A stretch of 64,000 nucleotides of DNA. It comes from Brotaphodocola faecis. GTDB taxonomy: Bacteria; Bacillota; Clostridia; Lachnospirales; Lachnospiraceae. Below are positions 42,045-50,218 of the stretch, piece after piece (positions within the stretch are counted from its first letter, which is position 1; every line of letters starts with the position of its first letter). The notes beneath the pieces were generated by a model. The model was not told where the DNA came from. It saw only the letters and a program-made list of their open reading frames with translations, and made no database searches. The position numbers and the translations under genes were made by a program. The stretch is taken from NCBI RefSeq assembly GCF_040096075.1, contig NZ_JBBMFJ010000002.1, positions 62,001-126,000 of the forward strand. Direction: 5' to 3'.

Positions 42045-43826
42045 TTATACTCCCGGTCCGGCTTCTTCTGCCCCACTGCCGGAATTCTGTCCCGGCGCCT
42101 CTAAGGCCGCGTTGGTTTCCGCCGCGGTCGGAGCATTTGAGGTGCCCGGTCCATTGGAAGATCCTGGCCCTGCAGACGGTCCCGGCCCGGCACTGGTGTG
42201 ATCGGAAGCGGTTGTCTCAGTGGAACCCGGGTGGTCCTGCGGCGCACTGATGACGCCGGAGGAGGTTTCGGTTTCCTCGGTTTCTTCTGCTGCAGAGCTT
42301 TCGATGGTCTCCTCTTCTGTTTCGGAAGACTCCTCCGCAGATGCGCTGCTTTCTTCCGCAGCCGGTTCGGTCTGGGCCGGAGCAGGCTGTTCTGCCTTTC
42401 CTCCGGTCTGTCCTCCACCATTATTGCCTTCCGCGCCGACATTCTTGCCAGATTCCGTATCCTTGCCAGGCTCTCCAAGGCCGGTTTTCTGGGCAATGTA
42501 ATTGCTGATTTCCTTTACGGAGGACGGTGCGTCATACTGCTCCTGGTCATATAAGAAGGTATGGAGCTGTACCACATTGCTCTCCAGCGTGGTTGGAATT
42601 ACGCAGGACTTCTTGCCGATCTTCATCTCCTGATGAGAGAACGGAAATCCGGAAGTCTGCCCAATATAATACTTTCTGGCTCCCTTTGCCATGGTGAGAA
42701 CATCATCGACTCCGATGCTGGTAGAAATCTGCGGGTAAACCGCGCCTACCAGGGTCTTTAAGGTTTTAAAATCTGCTGATTTTGCCTTTTCCATCGCCTG
42801 TCCGAGTACCTTGCGCTGGCGTTCCGTCCGGTTAAAGTCGGTATCCATGAGACGCAGCCTTGCGTAAGCCACAGCCTGCACGCCATCCAAATGGTTCATG
42901 CCGCTGTGTTCCAGCTGATAGGAACCGACTCCGGTGGAATTTACGGTTTCTGTGATAAAGGAATTGATGTAGGCAAATTCTTTGTCGCTGATTTCCATAT
43001 CCACGCCGCCAAGAACGTTAATGGCATCGACGACCGCCTTCCAGTTAAACGTAGCATAATCATCGATTTTCAGGTTCAGGTTACTTTCCAGCGCATGTAC
43101 GGCCTGTTCATGACCACCCAGGAAATAAGCCTCATTGATTTTGTCGTAATTGTCTTCTTTGTCGGAGACCCGCAGGTAGCTGTCGCGGAATACAGACACC
43201 AGTCGGATCTCACCGGTTTTCTTGTTGATGCTGGCTAACATTTCTACATCAGAAAGCGCGCCTTTTCCCAGATTGCCGTCCCGGGAATCCACACCAAACA
43301 CAGCAATGGTCCAGTAACCATTATCCCGGAAATGGCGGTAGAAAAACAATCCTGCAAACAGGCAGACTACCAGAATCAGGATCTTTCCGAAAGGTTTTTT
43401 CTTTCGGCGCTTTCTGTGAGGTCTTTCGTAAGCGTAAGCGGCACGGTCCTGTCTCATATCGCTCTGGCGGTTCCTCCCCCTGGAATATTCCTGCTCTTTT
43501 TCGCTCTGCGCGATGGTGCGGTTTAATTCCTGCTCCAGCGCGTTTTCATAAGTATCGTAATCATCCAGATCCAGTTCTTTAATTTGGTCCGGGCTTAACT
43601 CATCTGGATCCTCGTATGGCGCATCCGGTGTGCGGCTGTAATTGCGGCGCTCTGGCACGGAATCCGGAGTACTGCGCCGACTGCTTCTGCCGGACGGTGC
43701 GCCCTGTTTTTTTCGCTGCTGCCTTGCGCGCATGCGGTCCAGCTCGTCTCCCTCAAATGGCTCCTCTCTGTAATTCAAACCATACTCCTCTCTGGCCGGA
43801 AGCTCCGGCCGGTCATATTTAATCAA
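42045..43826 (-). CDS. LytR-CpsA-Psr family cell wall glycopolymer ligase
   Basis: A 593-aa type II membrane protein. Residues 1-145 are cytoplasmic and very charged. A single TM segment (FGKILILVVCLFAGLFF) lies at about 147-165. The LCP domain spans about 175-410 with FRDSYLRVSDKEDNYDKINE, LDGVQAVAYARLR and RTERQRKVLGQAM, where the arginines and aspartate contact the lipid pyrophosphate. The last 165 residues are Glu/Ser/Pro/Gly rich and probably lie in the wall. The start appears to be TTG at 43826, overlapping the NlpC/P60 stop. It attaches polymers such as teichoic acids or capsule to peptidoglycan. Confidence 0.85.
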   Translation of the reverse strand: MIKYDRPELPAREEYGLNYREEPFEGDELDRMRARQQRKKQGAPSGRSSRRSTPDSVPERRNYSRTPDAPYEDPDELSPDQIKELDLDDYDTYENALEQELNRTIAQSEKEQEYSRGRNRQSDMRQDRAAYAYERPHRKRRKKKPFGKILILVVCLFAGLFFYRHFRDNGYWTIAVFGVDSRDGNLGKGALSDVEMLASINKKTGEIRLVSVFRDSYLRVSDKEDNYDKINEAYFLGGHEQAVHALESNLNLKIDDYATFNWKAVVDAINVLGGVDMEISDKEFAYINSFITETVNSTGVGSYQLEHSGMNHLDGVQAVAYARLRLMDTDFNRTERQRKVLGQAMEKAKSADFKTLKTLVGAVYPQISTSIGVDDVLTMAKGARKYYIGQTSGFPFSHQEMKIGKKSCVIPTTLESNVVQLHTFLYDQEQYDAPSSVKEISNYIAQKTGLGEPGKDTESGKNVGAEGNNGGGQTGGKAEQPAPAQTEPAAEESSASAEESSETEEETIESSAAEETEETETSSGVISAPQDHPGSTETTASDHTSAGPGPSAGPGSSNGPGTSNAPTAAETNAALEAPGQNSGSGAEEAGPGV

Positions 43827-45762
43827 TCAGACGGCGGTAATAAGGCCATCCGGCATTGCGTGTTCCAACGGTAACGTTATTGATGGAACCACTGGTTTCA
43901 TGCACACAGCGGATTCTTCCATCGGAGGTCCAACCCAGGAACATGACCACATGAGAATCTGCTCCGGTACGGATCAGGATATCTCCTGGCTGCAGGTCTT
44001 CCCGGCTGATACGCTTGCCGAGGGCCGCCAGGCCGCTGGTACCCTCGTATGAAAGATGAGTTCCGGTCACAGACCAGTATACCCAGCTGATCCAGCCAGA
44101 GCAGTCCAGACCCTTCAGTGTGCGCCCGTCTACATCCGGCGGCATCAACCTTCCAAAATGATTGCCTTCGTAATTTTTCGCGGATGGTTTTCCACCCCAG
44201 TAATAAGGTACCTTGCCCACGGAATTTAACGCAAACCGCAGAAGCTCTTTTCTGGTGTCTGAGATATCGGACGGAAGCTCATCCAGATAGGTTTCAATTT
44301 CTTCCACGCTCAGTGGTGTTCCGGTGGAAATGGAGGATACGCTGAGACCATATTTCTGATACCAGTCTTCGGATGCCAGGGAAATGGCCGCCGCGCGGTT
44401 TTCCTCTGTCCAGCCCTGCCAGGCGCTCTCGCTGTATTTACTTGCATCATTTCCTGCCGCGTCCAGGGCAAACAGACCGGCACCCTCATTCAGGCCGCCG
44501 ATTTTCATGGTAATGGTCAGGTCTACATGGCCCGGGCAGCTTAAACCGCTGCTCTTCTGTTCTTCGGCTGCGGAAGTTTCTGCTTCACTGCTTCCTTCTT
44601 TTTGCGGTTCTGTTTCTGCGGATGTTTCTATGTTCGATTCCGCAGTTTCGGATGCCGGTTCTCCGGATTCTGAAACGGCCTGTCCGGCATCTGCTGCGTC
44701 CTGAACAGCTGCCGACTTCTCCGCGTTGGAAGGAGACGCTGCTTTCTGCCTGGATGGCGCCGTGATCACGCCGCTGGTAGACTCCGGAACCGTCTCCGTC
44801 TCGGTTTCCGCTGCGCTGCTCTCGGCCTGGCTCGCCTCTTTTGCTTTTTTCTCTGCGGTGCTGAGTCCTGCCGTAATCACGCTGGTCTGCGTTTCAGCCG
44901 ATGCTGACTGTCCGTCCCCTGCGTCTTCTTCGCCGGAAATTTCTTCATATGGGCGCTCTAGATTCGGATTTTCTTTTTCTGCCTCGGCTTCTTCCATCAA
45001 AGCCTTTTTTTCCAGCTCTTCCGCGTCTTTTCCGACACATCCGGAACAGTAATACACATCACTGATGGACATGGTGTAGGAATGGGAGGCCTCCCACAGG
45101 GCTTTTGCATAGGACAGGAACGCGTCGCTGTCCTCCGGATTATGATAATAGGTATAGACATTGGCCATTGACATGATCTGTGGCACATTGGAATAGGGAG
45201 AAACGGCATGACCGTCTCCGTCTACCGCCTGGATTTTTACGTTGCGGAAGCTGCCAATGGTCCAGGTAGAAGGGTTCTCCTTCTGGTGGCTTTTGTCTTC
45301 CGGGTTATATTTTCCCAGAATCCGGTCTCTGGAAACGCCGAGCTTTGCTGCCATATCTACTGGTGTTACATCGGAATAGCTGTAAATGGCGCTGGACCAG
45401 TTGGCATCCCGGGTCATCAGCTCATGGAATACGTGTCCAGCCAGGCTTTTGGTGATGTCCGTATCTTCTTCACCTTCCGGAAAATAGTGTGCCAGGTTTA
45501 ACTCATCCAGCGTGGGGACCCAGGCACTTTCGGTCTCTGCCTCTGTAGCTGCGGTCGTGGTTGCGGCTGCAGTGGTTTCTTCTGCTTCGGAATCCTGCTC
45601 CGGCCCAGCGGCTTTTACAGCAGGATGATACAGAAAAGAAACACCAATGCTCCCGCCACCCAGAACCAGCGCCATTCCAGCAGCCGCCCATTTGCTTTTA
45701 TAACGGATCATGGAATCCGCAATGCGTTTCACGATCTGTTCAGAATTGAAATGTGGTTTCAT
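43819..45762 (-). CDS. NlpC/P60 cell-wall hydrolase with long low-complexity linker
   Basis: A 647-aa secreted or membrane-anchored endopeptidase. A hydrophobic segment (WAAAGMALVLGGGSIGVSFLY) at about 25-45 is followed by a Thr/Ala/Glu stretch. Residues 85-260 form an unrecognised domain with DMAAKLGVSRDRILGKYN, which looks LysM-like. A 200-residue acidic Ser/Glu/Ala linker follows. The C-terminal NlpC/P60 domain has the nucleophile in LKGLDCSGWISWVYW and the histidine in GADSHVVMFLGW. The ATG at 45762 is chosen over an upstream in-frame codon because it starts the soluble sequence. It overlaps the LCP gene by 8 bases, so the two are coupled. Confidence 0.82.
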   Translation of the reverse strand: MKPHFNSEQIVKRIADSMIRYKSKWAAAGMALVLGGGSIGVSFLYHPAVKAAGPEQDSEAEETTAAATTTAATEAETESAWVPTLDELNLAHYFPEGEEDTDITKSLAGHVFHELMTRDANWSSAIYSYSDVTPVDMAAKLGVSRDRILGKYNPEDKSHQKENPSTWTIGSFRNVKIQAVDGDGHAVSPYSNVPQIMSMANVYTYYHNPEDSDAFLSYAKALWEASHSYTMSISDVYYCSGCVGKDAEELEKKALMEEAEAEKENPNLERPYEEISGEEDAGDGQSASAETQTSVITAGLSTAEKKAKEASQAESSAAETETETVPESTSGVITAPSRQKAASPSNAEKSAAVQDAADAGQAVSESGEPASETAESNIETSAETEPQKEGSSEAETSAAEEQKSSGLSCPGHVDLTITMKIGGLNEGAGLFALDAAGNDASKYSESAWQGWTEENRAAAISLASEDWYQKYGLSVSSISTGTPLSVEEIETYLDELPSDISDTRKELLRFALNSVGKVPYYWGGKPSAKNYEGNHFGRLMPPDVDGRTLKGLDCSGWISWVYWSVTGTHLSYEGTSGLAALGKRISREDLQPGDILIRTGADSHVVMFLGWTSDGRIRCVHETSGSINNVTVGTRNAGWPYYRRLID

Positions 45763-45881
45763 ACTCGTTATCTCGTTTTTCTTTGGTTTTTGGTGTAGCA
45801 ATACAACTTCGTATTTTAGCACAGAAGTTTTCGAAAATACAGAGCGGAAACTTTAATATTTCATGAAGAAACAGCATTTCA

Positions 45882-45910
45882 TTGACGAAAAATCCATTCT
45901 GGTCTATAAT
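45882..45910 (+). promoter_or_regulatory. Promoter of glmS
   Basis: TTGACG, 17 bases, TATAAT, 53 bases upstream of the ribozyme cleavage site. Confidence 0.85.
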
Positions 45911-45949
45911 AGACGCGATTTCGTTTTTCAGGAGGAACGAAACACCCAA

Positions 45950-46190
45950 TAGCAAAGCTATAGCGCCATGCACCTGAGGACTGTACGTGAAAGCTGCAAA
46001 GCTGGTTTTTCAGGTTAACGAGGTGGAGAGATCATCGAAAATTCGGCGGGTACTCTCCCATGCTTCTCCGGGCGTGTATATTCTGTGAAATATGCGGGCA
46101 ACCGCAAAACAAACGCAGGATAACCGGAGGCTCTTCTTTTTGTACGCATTTTTGGCTGAAAGCATCCTGCTGCCAGCGCAAAAGAAGCGG
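45950..46190 (+). ncRNA. glmS ribozyme
   Basis: Self-cleaving, glucosamine-6-phosphate-activated leader. The cleavage site is A45962/G45963 in AGCTATA-GCGCC. The catalytic core GTTAACGAGGTGGAG, ATCATCGAAAATTCGGCGGG and the pairing strand CTCTCCC follow from 46014 to about 46060. The last paired elements run to about 46190; the 3' limit is approximate. It lies directly before glmS, as expected. This fills most of the 480-bp gap between the divergent wall gene and glmS. Confidence 0.93.
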
Positions 46191-46242
46191 ATTATGATTA
46201 TGAACCATGACAACAGGAAAGACAGAAAGGAATTTTTATAAT

Positions 46243-48069
46243 ATGTGTGGAATTATTGGATATTCAGGACCTTTAGATGCAGGCAAGATCCTCTTAGATG
46301 GCCTCAGCGGCCTGGAGTACCGCGGTTATGACAGTGCCGGAATTGGTCTCTGCATGGAAGATACCAGCATCTGCATCGCGAAAAAGGTTGGAAAAGTAAA
46401 GAATTTAAGAGAATACTGTGAGGCAAACGTACATGGAACCGCTCACAGCGGCATCGGCCATACCCGCTGGGCCACCCACGGAGGTGTTACCGATGCCAAC
46501 GCCCATCCGCACCGCGCCGGAAGGGTCACTCTGATCCACAACGGCATCATTGAGAACTATCACGAACTGACCGAGCAGTTCCACTTAGAAGGCCAGCTTG
46601 TCTCCCAGACAGACAGTGAGGTAGCTGCGCGCGTGCTGGACGCTCTGTATGACGGAGACCCGTTAAAGGCCATTCAGAAGCTTCAGGAACTGATCGTGGG
46701 TTCCTATGGTTTCTGCATCCTGTTCGATGATCAGCCTGGCTCTGTTTACGCGCTGCGCAAAGTCAGCCCGCTGGTGGCTTCCTACACCCATGCAGGCGCC
46801 ATCATCGCCTCTGATCTGACTGCGCTGATCCCGTACAGCAATCAGTACTTTGTGGTACCGGAAGATAAAATTGTGCGCCTGACTCCTTACAAAGTGCACG
46901 TATACAATATGGATGAGACATTCTCCAAGGTTTATCCGGAGATCATGACCGTGAACTGGAATATGGACGCTGCCATGAAGAACGGCTACCCGCATTTCAT
47001 GATGAAGGAAATCCATGAGCAGCCGGAGGCTATGAAGAACACCATTCTGCCGCGTATCAGCAAGGGACTTCCGGACTTCTCCGATGACAAGATCCCGGAT
47101 GAGATCTTCAAAGACTGCAATCAGATTCATATCGTGGCATGCGGAACCGCCATGCATACCGGTATGGTAGCCCGTGCCCTGATGGAGCCGATCCTGCGGA
47201 TCCCGGTTACCGTAACCATTGCTTCCGAGTTTCGCTATGAACAGCCGCTGATTGATGAACACACTCTGGTGCTGGTCATCTCCCAGTCCGGTGAAACCAT
47301 CGACACCCTGGCTGCCCTGCGTCTGGCCCATGAATACGGATCCAAGACCCTGGCAATTGTAAATGTGAAGGGTTCCACCATCGCAAGAGAAAGCGATTAT
47401 GTGCTCTACACCCATGCAGGCCCGGAGATTGCCGTGGCCAGCACCAAAGCATACTCTGTACAGCTTGCCGCCCTTTACATGATCGGCTGCCGCATGGCAC
47501 TGGTTCGCGGTAAATTTACCGAAAAACAGGCTATGGACTTCCTCTCCGACCTGCTGGATGTGATCCCGGCTATGGAGACCATGATCGCACAGGAACAGAT
47601 GATCAAGGGCGTCGTTTCCCACATCATCCAGAGCCTGGATGCGTTCTTTATCGGCCGTGGCCTGGATTACGCTTTCTCCTTAGAGGGTGCCCTGAAGCTG
47701 AAGGAAATCTCCTACATTCACGCGGAGGCTTACGCAGCCGGTGAATTAAAGCACGGCACCATTGCCCTGATTTCTGACCAGGTACCGGTTATTGCCATTG
47801 CGACCCAGGAGCATGTGTTCTCCAAGACCATTTCCAATATCCGGGAAGTCAAAGCCCGCGGCGCCTTTGTGATCCTGCTGACCAAAGAAGGTTCTGTGGT
47901 GGATGACAATCTGGCCGATATCCGGATTCGTATTCCGGATGTCGATGACCGCTTCACCGTATTCCCAATTGCCGTAGTATTGCAGCTTATTGCCTACTAT
48001 GCTTCTCTCGGAAAGAATCTGGATGTAGACCAGCCGAGAAACCTGGCGAAGTCGGTAACCGTGGAATAG
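46243..48069 (+). CDS. glmS: Glutamine--fructose-6-phosphate aminotransferase
   Basis: Makes glucosamine-6-phosphate for cell wall synthesis. The product is 608 aa. The N-terminal glutaminase domain starts MCGIIGYSG with the catalytic Cys2 and contains LEYRGYDSAGIGL and GIGHTRWATHG. Two SIS isomerase domains follow, with ISQSGETIDTLAALR near 345 and SYIHAEAYAAGELKHGTIAL near 495; the end LAKSVTVE is the universal GlmS terminus. AGAAAGGA precedes the ATG. The ribozyme in the leader gives feedback control. Confidence 0.97.
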   Translation: MCGIIGYSGPLDAGKILLDGLSGLEYRGYDSAGIGLCMEDTSICIAKKVGKVKNLREYCEANVHGTAHSGIGHTRWATHGGVTDANAHPHRAGRVTLIHNGIIENYHELTEQFHLEGQLVSQTDSEVAARVLDALYDGDPLKAIQKLQELIVGSYGFCILFDDQPGSVYALRKVSPLVASYTHAGAIIASDLTALIPYSNQYFVVPEDKIVRLTPYKVHVYNMDETFSKVYPEIMTVNWNMDAAMKNGYPHFMMKEIHEQPEAMKNTILPRISKGLPDFSDDKIPDEIFKDCNQIHIVACGTAMHTGMVARALMEPILRIPVTVTIASEFRYEQPLIDEHTLVLVISQSGETIDTLAALRLAHEYGSKTLAIVNVKGSTIARESDYVLYTHAGPEIAVASTKAYSVQLAALYMIGCRMALVRGKFTEKQAMDFLSDLLDVIPAMETMIAQEQMIKGVVSHIIQSLDAFFIGRGLDYAFSLEGALKLKEISYIHAEAYAAGELKHGTIALISDQVPVIAIATQEHVFSKTISNIREVKARGAFVILLTKEGSVVDDNLADIRIRIPDVDDRFTVFPIAVVLQLIAYYASLGKNLDVDQPRNLAKSVTVE

Positions 48070-48100
48070 AATTTTGAAAAACCGTATATCATAGCATGAC

Positions 48101-48150
48101 AAAAGCCGGAAACTGATACCAAATGTATGGTGTTCAGTCTCCGGCTTTCT
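48101..48150. terminator. Terminator between glmS and rsfS
   Basis: Stem AAAGCCGGA-ACTGA-ACCA with TGGT-TCAGT-TCCGGCTTT arms and a short T-rich flank. Symmetric enough to serve both converging genes. Confidence 0.8.
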
Positions 48151-48166
48151 CTATATGCCTGTGGGA

Positions 48167-48190
48167 GAACATGTGCTATAGCACATGTTC
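48167..48190. repeat. 24-bp perfect palindrome
   Basis: Arms GAACATGTGCTA and TAGCACATGTTC with no loop, between the glmS terminator and the rsfS stop. No T tract follows; function unknown. Confidence 0.65.
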
Positions 48191-48210
48191 CGATTGAATC
48201 CTGATGGGAA

Positions 48211-48567
48211 TTACTCCGCGAACTCGCTAGCCTCCATGATCTTACCGTCGCGCCAGATTCTCTCCAGATCGTAAAACAGGCGATCCTCCTTATCGAATAC
48301 ATGCACGATGATATCGCCATAGTCCATGAGGATCCAGTTCGCGCTCTGGTATCCCTCTACCTGCTTGCACGGGTATCCGGCTTTGCCAAGCTCCTCTTCC
48401 ACGTTGTCGGCCATAGCCTGAACCTGGTTTCCGTTGGAACCACTCGCGATGAGGAAGTAATCAGCCAGAACGGATACCTCGCGGATGTCGATCACGCGGA
48501 TATCTTCGCCTTTTTTATCTTCCAGGGCCGTGATGGCCAGTTTTACCATTTCATTTGCCTGACTCAT
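48211..48567 (-). CDS. rsfS: Ribosome silencing factor RsfS
   Basis: Binds ribosomal protein L14 and keeps the 50S subunit from joining when nutrients are scarce. The product is 118 aa, the typical size. AITALEDKKGEDIRVIDIREV at the start, DYFLIASGSNGNQVQAMADN near 37-56, and SANWILMDYGDIIVHVFDKE near 79-98 are family signatures. The ATG at 48567 has AAGGAGA upstream. It ends the nadD-yqeK-rsfS group, as in most Firmicutes. Confidence 0.95.
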   Translation of the reverse strand: MSQANEMVKLAITALEDKKGEDIRVIDIREVSVLADYFLIASGSNGNQVQAMADNVEEELGKAGYPCKQVEGYQSANWILMDYGDIIVHVFDKEDRLFYDLERIWRDGKIMEASEFAE

Positions 48568-48637
48568 TCGTTTTCTCCTTTTCTTCTGATCTGCCTGCAT
48601 CCGGTCATTTATGACTGAAAATGCCGGTCACAGGCCA

Positions 48638-49234
48638 CTATTTTTTATTTTCTTTCTGTTTCATGACCTCTTCAAAATAGGAAAAGGCCTGCATGGTCAT
48701 CGGATCGATGGTACTTCCCTTTTTGCCAAGATATTGCAGGGTTCCTTTTAAAATCTCGTACATAGTCTCATCCAGATCCTGGAAGGCCAGGTAACGCATC
48801 TGGGGCAGATTGTCTGCCTTGTCCCTGCGCGGCTCAATGTAGTCGGCGATGTATAAGATTTTGTCCAGGGTTGTCATGTCCGGTTTTCCGGTGGTGTGAC
48901 ATGCAATGGCGGAGATGATCTCCGGGTCCTGAATGCCGTATTTATTCTCTGCCAGATAAGCACCATATTTTGCGTGGATCACAGCAGGTGCCTTGATTTC
49001 CGCCTCTGTCAGTGCTACTCCATGCTTCTGGCATTTCTGGATCAGCTCACTGTCTGTAAACCGCTTGGCACAGTCGTGCATGAGCCCGGCAAGCTCTGCC
49101 TTCTGAATGTCATAGCCATAGCGCATAGCCAGCGCGGTGCAGGTGAACGATACGCTTACAGAATGCTCAAAGCGCATGGGATCCAGCTTGGATTTTAACT
49201 GCTTGCGCAGGGTAATGATCTGTTCTGTTATCAT
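48638..49234 (-). CDS. yqeK: Bis(5'-nucleosyl)-tetraphosphatase YqeK-type
   Basis: HD-domain hydrolase that splits diadenosine tetraphosphate symmetrically. The product is 198 aa. RFEHSVSVSFTCTALAMRYG gives the first histidine, AGLMHDCAKRFTD (about 47-59) the HD pair, VIHAKYGAYLAENKYG the fourth ligand, and ILYIADYIEPRRD the last aspartate. AAGGAGGAT precedes the ATG. It overlaps nadD by 4 bases and belongs to the nadD-yqeK-rsfS set. Confidence 0.93.
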   Translation of the reverse strand: MITEQIITLRKQLKSKLDPMRFEHSVSVSFTCTALAMRYGYDIQKAELAGLMHDCAKRFTDSELIQKCQKHGVALTEAEIKAPAVIHAKYGAYLAENKYGIQDPEIISAIACHTTGKPDMTTLDKILYIADYIEPRRDKADNLPQMRYLAFQDLDETMYEILKGTLQYLGKKGSTIDPMTMQAFSYFEEVMKQKENKK

Positions 49235-49872
49235 AATATATCCTCCTTACGGTCAGGATGTTGATACAGGCCGTGTTCTCTGATGTAGCGCTCCACGCTG
49301 GCCGGAACCAGATCTCCGATTCCAAGCCCGAGGTTTTCCCGCTCCCGAAGTTCCTGGGAAGAAACATGCATGGTATCGCTGTGTAAAAGAAAAATTGCGG
49401 CTCCGTATTTGTTTCTCAGATATTCTGCCTGTTCTTCTAACGAGCAGGAGGCATCCTCACATTCACGGCCTGCGGCCAGAATTGTAACATGCCCTAACAC
49501 CAGTTCCGGATGATACCAGCTTTCGATGTGGTACAGGGAATCCGCACCCACGATAAAGAAAAAGGTATGTTCCGGGTATGCTTCTTTTAAAAGCTGCAGC
49601 GTCTGGGCTGTATAGGTATTGCCTGTTCGGGAAATCTCAAAATCTGAAAAACGGAAATAAGGATATTCCGCAATCGCAAGTTTTACCATCTCGCAGCGGT
49701 CTTTGGTATCGGTTACCAGATGGTCTGTTTTGTGCGGAGGGGTGTGAGACGGCATGAACCAGACCTCATCCAGTCCGTATTCTTCCCATGCCTGTCTGCC
49801 CAGCATCAGATGTGCGTTGTGGATCGGATCAAACGTTCCGCCCATAATTCCGATCTTGGCCAAGCATCTCAC
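49231..49872 (-). CDS. nadD: Nicotinate-nucleotide adenylyltransferase
   Basis: Adenylates nicotinate mononucleotide in NAD synthesis. The product is about 210 aa. IGIMGGTFDPIHNAHLMLGR near the N terminus holds the GxxHxxH nucleotide-binding motif, WFMPSHTPPHK the substrate loop, and HVSSQELRE near 175 the second conserved motif. The given limit is a GTG. A TTG three codons later (49863), with AAGGGAG 8-11 bases upstream, is a better-supported start. It overlaps yqeK by 4 bases. Confidence 0.93.
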   Translation of the reverse strand: MRCLAKIGIMGGTFDPIHNAHLMLGRQAWEEYGLDEVWFMPSHTPPHKTDHLVTDTKDRCEMVKLAIAEYPYFRFSDFEISRTGNTYTAQTLQLLKEAYPEHTFFFIVGADSLYHIESWYHPELVLGHVTILAAGRECEDASCSLEEQAEYLRNKYGAAIFLLHSDTMHVSSQELRERENLGLGIGDLVPASVERYIREHGLYQHPDRKEDIL

Positions 49873-49911
49873 ACTCCCTTCGCAAAATGGTAATCACATT
49901 TCTAATGATGA

Positions 49912-50205
49912 TTAAGGCAGAACGATCTTGCGCTTTGCCTCGTCTTTGGCCGGCTTGTAAAGAACGATCTTCTTGCCGATAACCTGAACGACCTCGGAAC
50001 GGGTGCGCTCAGCCAGTACTTCTGCGATGGAACGTCCGTCGTCCAGGCAGTTCTTTAAGACCGTGATCTTGATCAGCTCGCGGGCCTCCAGTGCCTCTGC
50101 AATGGCTGCAGTCAGCTCCGGAGTCACGCTGGACTTACCGATCTGGAAAATCGGGTCCATGGTCATAGCCAGTCCCTTTAAATAGGATCTCTGCTTGCTT
50201 GTCAT
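49912..50205 (-). CDS. yhbY: YhbY/CRS1 family RNA-binding protein
   Basis: A 97-aa protein with the CRM domain that binds pre-50S ribosomes. TSKQRSYLKGLAMTMDPIFQIGKSSVTPEL at the N terminus contains the GxxG-like loop, and RSEVVQVIGKKIVLYKPA closes the fold. AGGAGAT precedes the ATG. It sits between obg and nadD, the standard Firmicute order. It has 13 bases to obg, so it is cotranscribed. Confidence 0.93.
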   Translation of the reverse strand: MTSKQRSYLKGLAMTMDPIFQIGKSSVTPELTAAIAEALEARELIKITVLKNCLDDGRSIAEVLAERTRSEVVQVIGKKIVLYKPAKDEAKRKIVLP

Positions 50206-50218
50206 GTTTTATCTCCTG

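Noticed and set aside
46663..47622. 319-aa frame on the - strand inside glmS
   Set aside because: Antisense shadow rich in His, Asp and Gly; glmS is full length on the other strand.
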